IMG/VR virus record: IMGVR_UViG_3300030107_001272
Coordinates: 1-56,938 of that record
Origin: a virus
Direction: 5' to 3' (one strand)
Length of the DNA stretch: 56,938 bases
The notes beneath the pieces are model-generated. The model was not told where the DNA came from and did no database searches. It saw only the letters and a list, made by a program, of their open reading frames with translations. Position numbers and translations under genes: made by a program. This document shows positions 34,264 through 40,956 of the stretch, one piece after another (positions within the stretch are counted from its first letter, which is position 1; every line of letters starts with the position of its first letter).

Positions 34264-34954
34264 CTTCGGTAGTAATGGTCATGTTTTCTTCATCCACTGT
34301 TGGATTGCACACAGGTCTAGTTGTGCTTATTCCGAGCAATTCAGATAAAGGTAACTCTTCGCTTGTGTTGGCTACCTTTTGAGTAGCTTGAAAGTCAGTG
34401 ACAGGATCATCAGCTTCATCCATAAGTAGCTCTGCTACTTCCAGTATGCTGATGTTATGGACTTGTGTCCACAGCTTGACTGCTTGTACCAAGCTCTGCT
34501 TGCTTGAGCCTAGACTGATACTATCAGTACGAACCTCTGCTTTCGGTTTAGCTTCGCTAATGGTAGCTTCGCTAGATTGTCCGACATCGGACTTAACATC
34601 ACCTTCGGTGGAAGGCTTGTTTGCCTTGTTCACCGCTTTCTGCAAAGCAGATAAGCTTGTGAAACCTTTCTTGGACTTGGAGATGAAATCTCTAGCTACC
34701 TCTTCGTTTTCAACGAACCACAAAGCTTCGCTTCGTCTTTGCTTTGGGATATCCTTGAGACCAACTCTAGAGAGTTGAGCAGAGGATATACGACCATTTG
34801 GGCTTTCAGCCTTGAGTTGCTTCAGCAACTTGCCTAACCGAGTGTCAAAGCCTTTGGCTTGAGTAGTAACCCTAACGCAGTTAAGCTTTTTCCACCAAGC
34901 ATTTAAGGCTTTGCCTTCTCTGACGAGGTCAGCGATGTTTGCATAATTTCCCAT
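34250..34954 (-). CDS. First leftward (early) gene, unknown function
   Basis: 234 residues, not recognised. The N-terminus is helical and basic (NIADLVREGKALNAWWKKLNCVRVTT, KGFDTRLGKLLKQLKAE). It holds GRISSAQLSRVGLKDIPKQRRSEALWFVENEEVARDF, which could be a winged or helical DNA-binding region. The second half is acidic, with KSDVGQ (palindrome copy 5) and the pentapeptide EELPL twice, once at the very end. It is the promoter-proximal gene of the leftward operon, so it is a candidate early host-takeover or regulatory protein. Confidence 0.6.
   Translation of the reverse strand: MGNYANIADLVREGKALNAWWKKLNCVRVTTQAKGFDTRLGKLLKQLKAESPNGRISSAQLSRVGLKDIPKQRRSEALWFVENEEVARDFISKSKKGFTSLSALQKAVNKANKPSTEGDVKSDVGQSSEATISEAKPKAEVRTDSISLGSSKQSLVQAVKLWTQVHNISILEVAELLMDEADDPVTDFQATQKVANTSEELPLSELLGISTTRPVCNPTVDEENMTITTEELPL
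34579..34592. repeat. 14-bp palindromic repeat, copy 5 (inside a gene)
   Basis: GTCCGATGTCGGAC (minus) within the coding region of the gene at 34250, where it encodes part of KSDVGQ. Unlike copies 1-4 no start codon follows. Confidence 0.9.
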
Positions 34955-34999
34955 TTCGATTTTCCTTTGTTTGTTTTGGTTTTGTTTTTATAAGAGAAC

Positions 35000-35030
35000 A
35001 ATATATCTCTCACAAGAAGTGAGATATATT
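35000..35030. repeat. Inverted repeat in leftward leader
   Basis: Left arm AATATATCTCTCAC and right arm GTGAGATATATT pair through two 6-bp stems separated by a 2-nt bulge, with a 5-nt loop. It lies just downstream of the leftward -10 box and upstream of the first gene, so it would be in the RNA leader. Operator or attenuator are both possible. Confidence 0.55.
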
Positions 35031-35041
35031 TTCTCGTTAAA

Positions 35042-35070
35042 AACATAAACCAATACAACCTAGCTGTCAA
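35042..35070 (-). promoter_or_regulatory. Leftward early promoter
   Basis: Minus strand: TTGACA (35070-35065), 17-bp spacer, TATGTT (35047-35042). About 90 bp upstream of the ATG at 34954. Perfect -35, fair -10, ideal spacing. Confidence 0.7.
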
Positions 35071-35092
35071 GTCGGTGAGGGGATATGTACCA

Positions 35093-35110
35093 CACTAACT
35101 AAAGTTAGTG
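35093..35110. promoter_or_regulatory. Palindrome CACTAAC-TAAA-GTTAGTG
   Basis: Perfect 7-bp arms around 4 bp. It sits 22 bp upstream of the leftward -35 box, a position suited to an activator or repressor site. Confidence 0.55.
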
Positions 35111-35168
35111 ATAGGTGTATTTTTGGGGTATCTGTGGCAGATTTATCTGTCAACTGATGTGATAACAG

Positions 35169-35186
35169 TTTAATCTTTCGATTAAA
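35169..35186. promoter_or_regulatory. Palindrome TTTAATC-TTTC-GATTAAA
   Basis: Perfect 7-bp arms around 4 bp in the centre of the divergent region. Possible operator. No homologous site recognised. Confidence 0.5.
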
Positions 35187-35424
35187 TGCCTTATTTTGTT
35201 GGGTTTTGTCAGCCTTGTGTGGATGGATGACGCATGCTTGTGTTCACATTTGCGTGGCTAGGCTACCTAGGCATGTATCTGTGTACATACAGGGGTGTAG
35301 GCAAGGGCCAGTGCGCCCCCATACGTATACGTATACACATATATACACAGATCAGGTAAATCACTTGTTAACCACAGTATATGTATCATAAATAACACAC
35401 ATCTAGTATAATCGTACACACATA

Positions 35425-35453
35425 TTGACTACCCTATTGTTTTGTGGTATAAT
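35425..35453 (+). promoter_or_regulatory. Rightward promoter of the virion module
   Basis: TTGACT (35425-35430), 17-bp spacer, TATAAT (35448-35453). Five of six -35 bases and a perfect -10 match the sigma70 consensus. About 150 bp upstream of the first rightward gene, leaving a long AT-rich leader. Confidence 0.78.
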
Positions 35454-35476
35454 TATATATAGACATAACGAACGGT

Positions 35477-35551
35477 ACACTTTAACTGTCTACACTTTAA
35501 CTATATATTACCTAAAATATAAATAACACTTTAAATGCTAAACACTTAAAC
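35477..35551 (+). repeat. Iterated ACACTTTAA motifs
   Basis: ACACTTTAA(C/A) at 35477, 35492 and 35526, with a variant ACACTTAAAC at 35542. Spacings are 15, 34 and 16 bp. They lie just downstream of the rightward -10 box. They could be binding sites for a repressor or iteron-like sites of an initiator. Confidence 0.55.
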
Positions 35552-35601
35552 TGTGTATTGTTAACATAAATATCCGTACTAATTAAAAAAAGATATTGAC
35601 A

Positions 35602-35808
35602 ATGGCTAAAAAATCAGTAAAACTATACACAGACAATGTTATTGAAGAGTTTTATAAAGCTATAGCTAATAACAGTCTGCATAAACTCCACATACCACAT
35701 AGTGATGTATTCTACGTAAGAAAGGCGGTAGAGTCTCGCTATGGTAGGTCTTTTTCACTTAAAGAAGTGGAAGAAGCGATGATCGCTGAAGGGTGGTCTG
35801 GTAATTAA
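35602..35808 (+). CDS. Small hypothetical protein, first rightward gene
   Basis: 68 residues from the ATG at 35602 (an in-frame TTG at 35596 is less likely). No clear ribosome site. Sequence features: KLYTDNVIEEFYKAIANNSLHKLHIPHSDVFYVRKAVESRYGRSFSLKEVEEAMIAEGW, mostly helical, and could hold a small DNA-binding fold. Not recognised. Promoter-proximal position hints at a regulator. Confidence 0.6.
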   Translation: MAKKSVKLYTDNVIEEFYKAIANNSLHKLHIPHSDVFYVRKAVESRYGRSFSLKEVEEAMIAEGWSGN

Positions 35809-35828
35809 AGTAAAAGGAAACTTTAAAT

Positions 35829-36743
35829 ATGGCAAGAGATTACAGTACTAATAGATATAAAGATAAAATTAAGAAGATACAACAGCAAAAAAGAACAGCT
35901 GCAGATAAAAGAAAATCCGTAAAGGATCTTAAACGAGAGGTATCTTCTAATAAAAAGATTGACGCTCGTAATAGAAAGAATAAAGCTAATGAAGCTTTTG
36001 GTAAAAGAGTCGATACGATTCTAAGTTTATTTACAGGTAATAAAAAAGCTAGGCCTGGTGCTAGGTCAGGAATTAAGACTGGAACTAAGACAGGGTTAAA
36101 TAGACCCATGAGTTTTAGTGATACAGCTAAAAAGAAAACATCACCTACAGTTGTAGCACCAAAAACTTACAGAAGTGGTAAGGTAGGAACACCAGGAATG
36201 GGAACACGTAGTGGAGTACAGACAGGTAAAAAACCTGAAGCAGGTGGATTTTACGCCTATGACAGACAGGGTAAAAAGGGTGAAAGCCCTAAAGCAAAAT
36301 CAAGAGCAACCCCTGGAACACCAGGAATGGGAACACGTGCAGGGCCTAAGACAGGTGGCAGGAAAGCTAAGACCTTAACTGAAGCTCAAAAGAAAGCTAT
36401 ACGAGATACAAAGCAAGTAACAGTTAAGAGTGGAGATACCTTAACCTCTATAGCAAAAAGTAAAGGCACAACGGTAGCTAATCTTAAAAAGATTAATCCT
36501 CAAATTAAAGATTTTGATAAGATTAAACCAGGACAAAAGATTAGATTTGGTGGATCAGATGCTCCTACAAAAAGAATAAGCGAAGTATCAAAGTCTCCTA
36601 CAAGGCCACGTACCATAGCCCAAGCACAGAAGATGGGCAAGAAGTACTTTTATGATAAGAATGGTAAGCGTAAGGCTGCCGTAACTGCAGAGCAGCTGAA
36701 GAAGTCAGGTCTAACCCTGTCTCAATGGCTTAAAAAGAAATAG
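35829..36743 (+). CDS. LysM-domain protein, basic
   Basis: 304 residues. A LysM peptidoglycan-binding domain is at about residues 196-240 (VTVKSGDTLTSIAKSKGTTVANLKKINPQI, IKPGQKIRF). The rest is Lys/Arg/Gly-rich and disordered, with two copies of GTPGMGTR (near 118 and 160). No signal peptide and no catalytic domain. It may be a virion or lysis accessory that binds cell wall during entry or release. Confidence 0.75.
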   Translation: MARDYSTNRYKDKIKKIQQQKRTAADKRKSVKDLKREVSSNKKIDARNRKNKANEAFGKRVDTILSLFTGNKKARPGARSGIKTGTKTGLNRPMSFSDTAKKKTSPTVVAPKTYRSGKVGTPGMGTRSGVQTGKKPEAGGFYAYDRQGKKGESPKAKSRATPGTPGMGTRAGPKTGGRKAKTLTEAQKKAIRDTKQVTVKSGDTLTSIAKSKGTTVANLKKINPQIKDFDKIKPGQKIRFGGSDAPTKRISEVSKSPTRPRTIAQAQKMGKKYFYDKNGKRKAAVTAEQLKKSGLTLSQWLKKK

Positions 36744-36754
36744 GGAGATAAATT

Positions 36755-37225
36755 ATGGTAGCAATAAAAACGTTAGATGGCAAAAGAAGCCCTAATTCCT
36801 CTAAACCTAGTGGTAGGACAGGCCCTAGAGGGGGTACAGGAAAGAGTAATAGTCCATCGAATATATTATTAAAGTTAATGGAAAAGCATCCTAGAATTTT
36901 AAAATTAATAAGTTCTATAAAAAAGAAGAAACCAAAGACAATGAAAGCTGCAAAAGGTGGTATGACCAAAAAGCAGTTTGATAGTATGTCAACAGCACAG
37001 ATGGATAAACTATCTAATGACGAACTAATGAATCTTCTTATAAAGTTTTATCCTAGTATTGGGAAAGGGGAAACTGACCAAGAAACTTTTAAAATAAGTG
37101 AGGGTGGTTATAGAAAAAAAGGTGGTGTTATACAACCACGTAAAGCTGCAGGCGGCGGCATGATGGATATGCGTAAGACAGGCATGTTCTATGGCGGTGG
37201 TATGACTAAAAAGAAAACGTACTAG
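36755..37225 (+). CDS. Basic Gly/Lys/Met-rich hypothetical protein
   Basis: 156 residues. The N-terminus is Pro/Gly/Ser-rich. The middle has MTKKQFDSMSTAQMDKLSNDELMNLLIKFYPSIG, and the end is rich in GGGM and Lys. Gly-Met-Lys tails like this occur in several virion-module genes of this genome (for example 9225 and 45434). Preceded by GGGAG. Unknown function. Confidence 0.6.
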   Translation: MVAIKTLDGKRSPNSSKPSGRTGPRGGTGKSNSPSNILLKLMEKHPRILKLISSIKKKKPKTMKAAKGGMTKKQFDSMSTAQMDKLSNDELMNLLIKFYPSIGKGETDQETFKISEGGYRKKGGVIQPRKAAGGGMMDMRKTGMFYGGGMTKKKTY

Positions 37226-37573
37226 ATGACCAAAGACTTCAGGTATGCGTCAGCTAAAAAAGATCTGACAACAAATAGTGCCATTGTCGTATACACATGT
37301 CCTGATAAAAGGACAGCCGTAGTGGACTCTATTTTAGTATCTGAAGACTCTGGCAATGCCGATACAATAACCTTAACCATAACAGATACAGCAGACACAC
37401 CTGCTACATTTAGCTTATATAAAACAAAAGCTATTGGTGCTAATGGTACAGTAGAACTGTTAACACATAATAGTATATATATGACTGCAGGTGAGATATT
37501 GAAAGCGACAGCTGCGACAGCTAATCGGTTACATATTATAATATCTGTACGAGAAGTATTATACCAACAGTAG
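37226..37573 (+). CDS. Hypothetical beta-rich structural protein
   Basis: 115 residues starting directly after the previous stop. A beta-sandwich-like pattern (IVVYTCPDKRTAVVDSILVSEDSGNADTITLTITD...TANRLHIIISVREVLYQ). General similarity in size and strand pattern to the gene at 53720. Possibly a decoration or fibre-base protein. Confidence 0.55.
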   Translation: MTKDFRYASAKKDLTTNSAIVVYTCPDKRTAVVDSILVSEDSGNADTITLTITDTADTPATFSLYKTKAIGANGTVELLTHNSIYMTAGEILKATAATANRLHIIISVREVLYQQ

Positions 37574-37581
37574 GAGTATAT

Positions 37582-37824
37582 ATGATAACACCAGAAAGAC
37601 TAGACTCATGGCGTATTGTGCCTAGAGCATTGATCCTGTCCTACATGGTTGTGTTCTATCAGACATGCAGTTGGTTTATGCATCTACCTGATCCCAATAA
37701 CGCACAGGCAGGGTTTGTGTCTGTCGTTGTGGGGGCAGGTGCAGCTTGGTTTGGACTATACGTGAATGGTGGAAAGTCAAGGGTTGAAGTATCATCTAAA
37801 GTAGAGCAAAGGGAAAATATATAA
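37582..37824 (+). CDS. Holin-like membrane protein
   Basis: 80 residues with two membrane helices (RALILSYMVVFYQTCSWFM and AGFVSVVVGAGAAWFGLYV) and a charged C-terminus. AGGAG precedes the ATG. Small two-helix proteins of this shape often act as holins. Two other candidates exist in this operon. Confidence 0.6.
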   Translation: MITPERLDSWRIVPRALILSYMVVFYQTCSWFMHLPDPNNAQAGFVSVVVGAGAAWFGLYVNGGKSRVEVSSKVEQRENI

Positions 37825-38108
37825 TGGATAGTAAAAAATTTAATTCGCTTGTAAGAAGTATGACTAAAACAGAAACACAAAAATTACTTGATATGTTATA
37901 TAGAAGAAAATACGATAAAGATGGTAACTTAATTAAACCTAAGATGCCTAAACCTAAGCCGTATAAGCCACCTAAAAACGGTGGCCCTAAGTTTAAAAAA
38001 ATGCCTTGGAAAAGAAAGTACGACAAGGATGGTAAGGAAATTAAACCTGATTTTAAATCGGGAAAACGCTTAATGAATAAAGGTGGTTTAAATAAAAGGG
38101 GAAAATAA
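37824..38108 (+). CDS. Lys/Pro-rich small protein
   Basis: 94 residues. KYDKDGNLIKPKMPKPKPYKPPKNGGPKFKKMPWKRKYDKDGKEIKPDFKSGKR includes two KYDKDG(N/K)xIKP units. Strongly basic and probably disordered. One-base TAATG overlap with the holin-like gene. May bind nucleic acid. Confidence 0.55.
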   Translation: MDSKKFNSLVRSMTKTETQKLLDMLYRRKYDKDGNLIKPKMPKPKPYKPPKNGGPKFKKMPWKRKYDKDGKEIKPDFKSGKRLMNKGGLNKRGK

Positions 38109-38109
38109 T

Positions 38110-38250
38110 ATGTGGGGAAGAGTAATGAATTTTTTTAGCTCACGTGGTGAGGGTACTGCGTGGGATTTAGATTACGGCAAACTTATAATCATAGGTTTAT
38201 GTATATACATAGCTGTAATGGTTAGTGGTTGTCATTCAATAGGTGCTTAA
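38110..38250 (+). CDS. Tiny membrane protein
   Basis: 46 residues (MWGRVMNFFSSRGEGTAWDL, then one membrane helix LIIIGLCIYIAVMVSGCHSIGA). The stop overlaps the next ATG (TAATG). The VSGC motif resembles a lipobox, but it comes at the C-terminal end of the helix. Unknown function. Confidence 0.5.
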   Translation: MWGRVMNFFSSRGEGTAWDLDYGKLIIIGLCIYIAVMVSGCHSIGA

Positions 38251-38462
38251 TGGATAGTATGAAACATATAACAGTAATGATTCTCGCAATAGGACTTATG
38301 AGTTTACTAGGTCTTATTGTTGTCGATGAGTTTATGATGGCTGCAGAGCATGGTGGTAAGTTTGACGAGGGCATCTTAGCTCTATTAAACAATGCTCTCG
38401 TAGGCGTTGTAGGTATTGTGGCAGGGTATGTCACAGGTAGTAAATCGTGTAATTGCAAATAG
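38250..38462 (+). CDS. Holin-like membrane protein, two helices
   Basis: 70 residues from the ATG at 38250. Two membrane helices (VMILAIGLMSLLGLIVV and ALLNNALVGVVGIVAGYVTG) and a Cys-rich end (SKSCNCK). Upstream in-frame start at 38229 is rejected because it overlaps the previous gene by 22 bp. Confidence 0.6.
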   Translation: MDSMKHITVMILAIGLMSLLGLIVVDEFMMAAEHGGKFDEGILALLNNALVGVVGIVAGYVTGSKSCNCK

Positions 38463-38470
38463 GAGAAATT

Positions 38471-38710
38471 ATGGCAGATACTAAAGTGGATATTGAAATC
38501 TCTGATGAGATGAAATTAGAAAAAGAAATAGAGGAAAAGCAGAAACAGCTACATGAACTTAGGTATGGTGATATGGAAAGGGCTTATAAAGAGTTTGAAG
38601 AAGCCAGAGATATTGCGATAAAGAAGTACAATGTATGGAAACAGGCTGCCTTGAAACATGGACAAGCTCCTAAAAACATGCTAGTCTATTTTAATACGTG
38701 GAGTATATAA
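38471..38710 (+). CDS. Small coiled-coil protein
   Basis: 79 residues from the ATG at 38471 with AGGAG upstream. Charged helix (DEMKLEKEIEEKQKQLHELRYGDMERAYKEFEEARDIAIKKYNVW). Could be a spanin-like or assembly protein, but has no membrane segment. Confidence 0.55.
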   Translation: MADTKVDIEISDEMKLEKEIEEKQKQLHELRYGDMERAYKEFEEARDIAIKKYNVWKQAALKHGQAPKNMLVYFNTWSI

Positions 38711-38814
38711 TGATAAAATCCCCCAATTGGCCTTATGCAATTCCTTGTCCGTCTTGCGAAACTTATAAGGAATGCAGAGATAATACTAAATGTATAAAAT
38801 ACGATAAGGAGTAA
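38710..38814 (+). CDS. Tiny four-cysteine protein
   Basis: 34 residues with a CPSC and two further Cys (YKECRDNTKCIKY), enough for one zinc site. TAATG overlap at the start. Ends with an AAGGAG ribosome site for the next gene. Function unknown. Confidence 0.5.
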   Translation: MIKSPNWPYAIPCPSCETYKECRDNTKCIKYDKE

Positions 38815-38816
38815 GT

Positions 38817-38999
38817 ATGCCTTCTGTTAAAAAAAGTAGCGTAAATAAAGCAGGTAATTATACAAAACCTAGTATGCGAAAGACTCTTTTTAATAAAATT
38901 AAAGCAGGTACAAAGGGAGGTAATGCAGGGCAGTGGTCTGCACGTAAAGCACAGATGCTTGCTAAACAGTATAAATCAAAAGGCGGTGGTTACAAATGA
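38817..38999 (+). CDS. DUF5872-like small basic protein
   Basis: 60 residues: MRKTLFNKIKAGTKGGNAGQWSARKAQMLAKQYKSKGGGYK matches the small DUF5872 family as I recall it (GG.pGQWSARKAQ...YK..GGGY). Members occur in phages and giant viruses. The role is unknown, but the very basic sequence suggests nucleic-acid contact. Confidence 0.65.
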   Translation: MPSVKKSSVNKAGNYTKPSMRKTLFNKIKAGTKGGNAGQWSARKAQMLAKQYKSKGGGYK

Positions 39000-39166
39000 A
39001 AGTAAAAGCTCCTAAAGGGTATCACTGGATGAAACAGGCAGGTAGTAACTATAAGTTAATGAAACATACAGGTGCATTCACAGCGCATAAAGGAGCAAGC
39101 TTAACAGCTAACTTCCCTATTCAAAAGGTACACAGTGGCACTAGCAAAAAGTCAAAAAAGTCTTAA
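38996..39166 (+). CDS. Tiny basic protein
   Basis: 56 residues (MKVKAPKGYHWMKQAGSNYK at the start, GAFTAHKGASLTANFPIQKVHSGTSKKSKKS at the end). ATGA overlap with the previous gene. Appears cotranslated. Unknown function. Confidence 0.55.
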   Translation: MKVKAPKGYHWMKQAGSNYKLMKHTGAFTAHKGASLTANFPIQKVHSGTSKKSKKS

Positions 39167-39371
39167 AGATTGGGGTAAGCAAAAATGGAGAACTTCTTCT
39201 GGTAAACCCTCAAAGGGCAAGAGAAGGTATCTTCCTGATGCTGCTTGGAAGTCTTTATCTGCATCTGAAAAGGCTGCAACAAATAGAGCTAAAGCTAAAG
39301 GTGGTAAGGCAGGTAAACAGTTTGTTAAACAACCTAAGAGCATTGCAAAGAAAACTGCGAGACATAGATGA
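39135..39371 (+). CDS. Small Lys/Arg-rich protein
   Basis: 78 residues with a GTG start at 39135, overlapping the previous gene by 32 bp. SLKDWGKQKWRTSSGKPSKGKRRYLP, then AWKSLSASEKAATNRAKAKGGKAGKQF. A common companion of DUF6321-type proteins in phages as I recall. Unknown function, strongly basic. Confidence 0.6.
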   Translation: MALAKSQKSLKDWGKQKWRTSSGKPSKGKRRYLPDAAWKSLSASEKAATNRAKAKGGKAGKQFVKQPKSIAKKTARHR

Positions 39372-39655
39372 CAAAAAAGGGTAGCATGAAAGGACACACG
39401 ATTGGTGGTGGACAGAAACGCCCCACTAAGTCTGGTGCAGGTATGACTGCAAAAGGTGTTGCAAAGTATCGTAGGGATAACCCAGGCTCAAAGTTAAAGA
39501 CTGCTGTAACTGGTAGTCCAAAAAAAGGCAGTAAAGATGCTAAAAGAAGAAAGTCGTATTGCGCTAGATCTGCAGGACAGATGAAACAATTTCCTAAAGC
39601 TGCCAAAGATCCTAACAGTAGATTACGTCAAGCACGAAAGAGATGGAAATGTTAA
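39368..39655 (+). CDS. DUF6321-like basic protein
   Basis: 95 residues. GAGMTAKGVAKYRRDNPGSKLKTAVTGSPKKGSKDAKRRKSYCARSAGQM and RLRQARKRWKC fit the DUF6321 pattern (LTAKG...LK.pVTG..k.GS..akRRksFCaRs). Function unknown. Together with its neighbours it forms a cluster of tiny basic proteins. Confidence 0.65.
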   Translation: MTKKGSMKGHTIGGGQKRPTKSGAGMTAKGVAKYRRDNPGSKLKTAVTGSPKKGSKDAKRRKSYCARSAGQMKQFPKAAKDPNSRLRQARKRWKC

Positions 39656-39729
39656 CATTTTTTGTTATATTAATGTATGTTGCACTTGTTTATAACTTAG
39701 TAGCTTTATTATGGATTTCAGATGAATAA
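39649..39729 (+). CDS. Very small membrane peptide
   Basis: 26 residues, nearly all one membrane helix (MLTFFVILMYVALVYNLVAL). It overlaps the previous gene by 7 bp and the next small frame by 8 bp. Size alone makes it uncertain. Confidence 0.35.
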   Translation: MLTFFVILMYVALVYNLVALLWISDE

Positions 39730-39799
39730 ACTTATTGCATGGTTAGATAAACTGTTTTCTAAGAAGACAGTAGCTTACCTATCAGGTAAAAGAAAATAA
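39722..39799 (+). CDS. Very small basic peptide
   Basis: 25 residues (MNKLIAWLDKLFSKKTVAYL, then SGKRK), an amphipathic basic helix. It fills the gap before the holin. Uncertain because of its size. Confidence 0.3.
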   Translation: MNKLIAWLDKLFSKKTVAYLSGKRK

Positions 39800-39800
39800 A

Positions 39801-40166
39801 ATGTTAGGCGGTTTAACACAACTATTAGGTTCAGTCGGTGGGCTTGCAACATCTTGGATAGATGGTAAGACTGCAGTTCAAAAGGCTGAAGCACAGATTC
39901 GTATGAAGGAAGCAACAGGCGAAATTGATTGGGAGCTTGCTGCTATAAGAGCGACACAAAATTCGTGGAAAGATGAATGGTTAACTATAATTTTTACACT
40001 ACCATTAATCCTTTCATTCTGTGGCGATTGGGGAAGACAGATCGTGCATGATGGGTTTCTTTCGTTGCAGCAGATGCCTGATTGGTATCAAATAAGTTTG
40101 GGGGCGATAGTGGCCGCATCGTTTGGGATACGATCTGTGAGTAAGTTTTTTGGTAGAAGAAAGTAA
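39801..40166 (+). CDS. Holin of the 3TM / gene-transfer-agent type
   Basis: 121 residues. KDEWLTIIFTLPLILSFCGDWG and MPDWYQISLGAIVAASFGIRSVSKFF are the typical end of the holin_3TMs family. The N-terminus is amphipathic (LGGLTQLLGSVGGLATSWIDG) and then charged. Forms membrane lesions that release the endolysin encoded next. Confidence 0.75.
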   Translation: MLGGLTQLLGSVGGLATSWIDGKTAVQKAEAQIRMKEATGEIDWELAAIRATQNSWKDEWLTIIFTLPLILSFCGDWGRQIVHDGFLSLQQMPDWYQISLGAIVAASFGIRSVSKFFGRRK

Positions 40167-40264
40167 AAAACATTATATACGTTATAGGCAAGATTACATA
40201 GGCAATAGGAGATACCCACTAGAAAGCTTGAAGCACACAAGTCAGTGGGCAAAGAAAAGGAAAG

Positions 40265-40744
40265 ATGAACATGAGTTATACATTAAGTTCAAGAAGCTTG
40301 AGCAAATTAGAAGGCGTACACGAATACTTAGTGAGTATCGTAAAAGAAGCGATAACCCTGACTAAGGTTGATTTTGGAGTGATCTGCGGCCCCCGGACAA
40401 AAAGTGAACAGGCTGCTCTCGTTAAGTCGGGAGCTTCACAAACAATGAATAGCCGCCACCTACCCCAAGCATCAACAGGTAAATCACACGCTGTAGATCT
40501 TATGGCTTATTGTGGATCAAGGGCAAGTTGGGAGTTGAATCTTTACGATGACATAGCTGACGCAATCAAAGCCGCCGCTGTTACGCAAGGACATCCTGTA
40601 ACATGGGGTGGTGCGTGGCATAAGAAGTTAAATGATTGGGATGGTAGCTCTGTGGATTTAATGAATGAGTATATAGATACAAGACGTAGCCAAGGCAGAA
40701 AACCCTTTATAGATGGGCCGCATTTTCAACTTGAAATAAACTAA
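40265..40744 (+). CDS. M15-family peptidase endolysin
   Basis: 159 residues; a second ATG at 40271 also has AGGAAAG upstream. Zinc peptidase motifs: SRH65LPQASTGKSHAVD78LMAY and I-D150-G-P-H153-F. Compared with the usual SRHxxGxAVDL, the first motif has a roughly 6-residue insertion. H65 or H75 could be the ligand. Cuts peptide cross-links of peptidoglycan (L-Ala-D-Glu or D-Ala-D-Ala type). No signal peptide, so it depends on the holin. Confidence 0.85.
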   Translation: MNMSYTLSSRSLSKLEGVHEYLVSIVKEAITLTKVDFGVICGPRTKSEQAALVKSGASQTMNSRHLPQASTGKSHAVDLMAYCGSRASWELNLYDDIADAIKAAAVTQGHPVTWGGAWHKKLNDWDGSSVDLMNEYIDTRRSQGRKPFIDGPHFQLEIN

Positions 40745-40956
40745 TGTGGATGCCCATAATACTAGTATGTACCGCACCGTATGTACAATCTTGTAATATT
40801 ATTACAGGTCTGGAATTGTTAAGGGATCAGAACACATGTTTTGCTGAAGCAAGTAATAAAGCTACGCTTCTACTAGAACGCCCTAATATTTTTATGGCTA
40901 AACCTGCGTGTCAGATTCTTCCCACAACAATTAAAGAAAAAGAAATGGATATATAA
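40744..40956 (+). CDS. Small exported Cys-containing protein
   Basis: 70 residues. Hydrophobic signal-like N-terminus (MWMPIILVCTAPYVQSC), then Cys at TCFAEA and KPACQIL. One-base TAATG overlaps on both sides. Placed right after the endolysin, it may be a periplasmic lysis accessory (spanin-like). No family assigned. Confidence 0.55.
   Translation: MWMPIILVCTAPYVQSCNIITGLELLRDQNTCFAEASNKATLLLERPNIFMAKPACQILPTTIKEKEMDI

Larger units (their letters stand above)
34955..35601. promoter_or_regulatory. Divergent control region, possible replication origin
   Basis: About 650 bp without a credible gene, between the leftward and rightward operons. It holds a leftward promoter, a rightward promoter, three inverted repeats, an alternating purine-pyrimidine tract (ACGTATACGTATACAC near 35320-35340) and iterated ACACTTTAA motifs. 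Such a region is the natural place for the genetic switch and for initiation of replication. The origin call is inference. Confidence 0.7.

Noticed and set aside
35206-35391. 61-codon frame in the divergent region
   Set aside because: No ATG near a ribosome site, composition is Cys/His/Tyr-rich from the TATAC repeats, and the region is better explained as regulatory.
40150-40365. 71-codon frame between holin and endolysin
   Set aside because: It needs a TTG start, overlaps the holin by 17 bp and the endolysin by 101 bp, and has no ribosome site. The 98-bp gap alone is too short to hold it.
40265-40744. Lysozyme or SleB assignment for the endolysin
   Set aside because: The His/Asp/His pattern with SRH...HAVD and DGPHF fits M15 zinc peptidases and not glycosidases.
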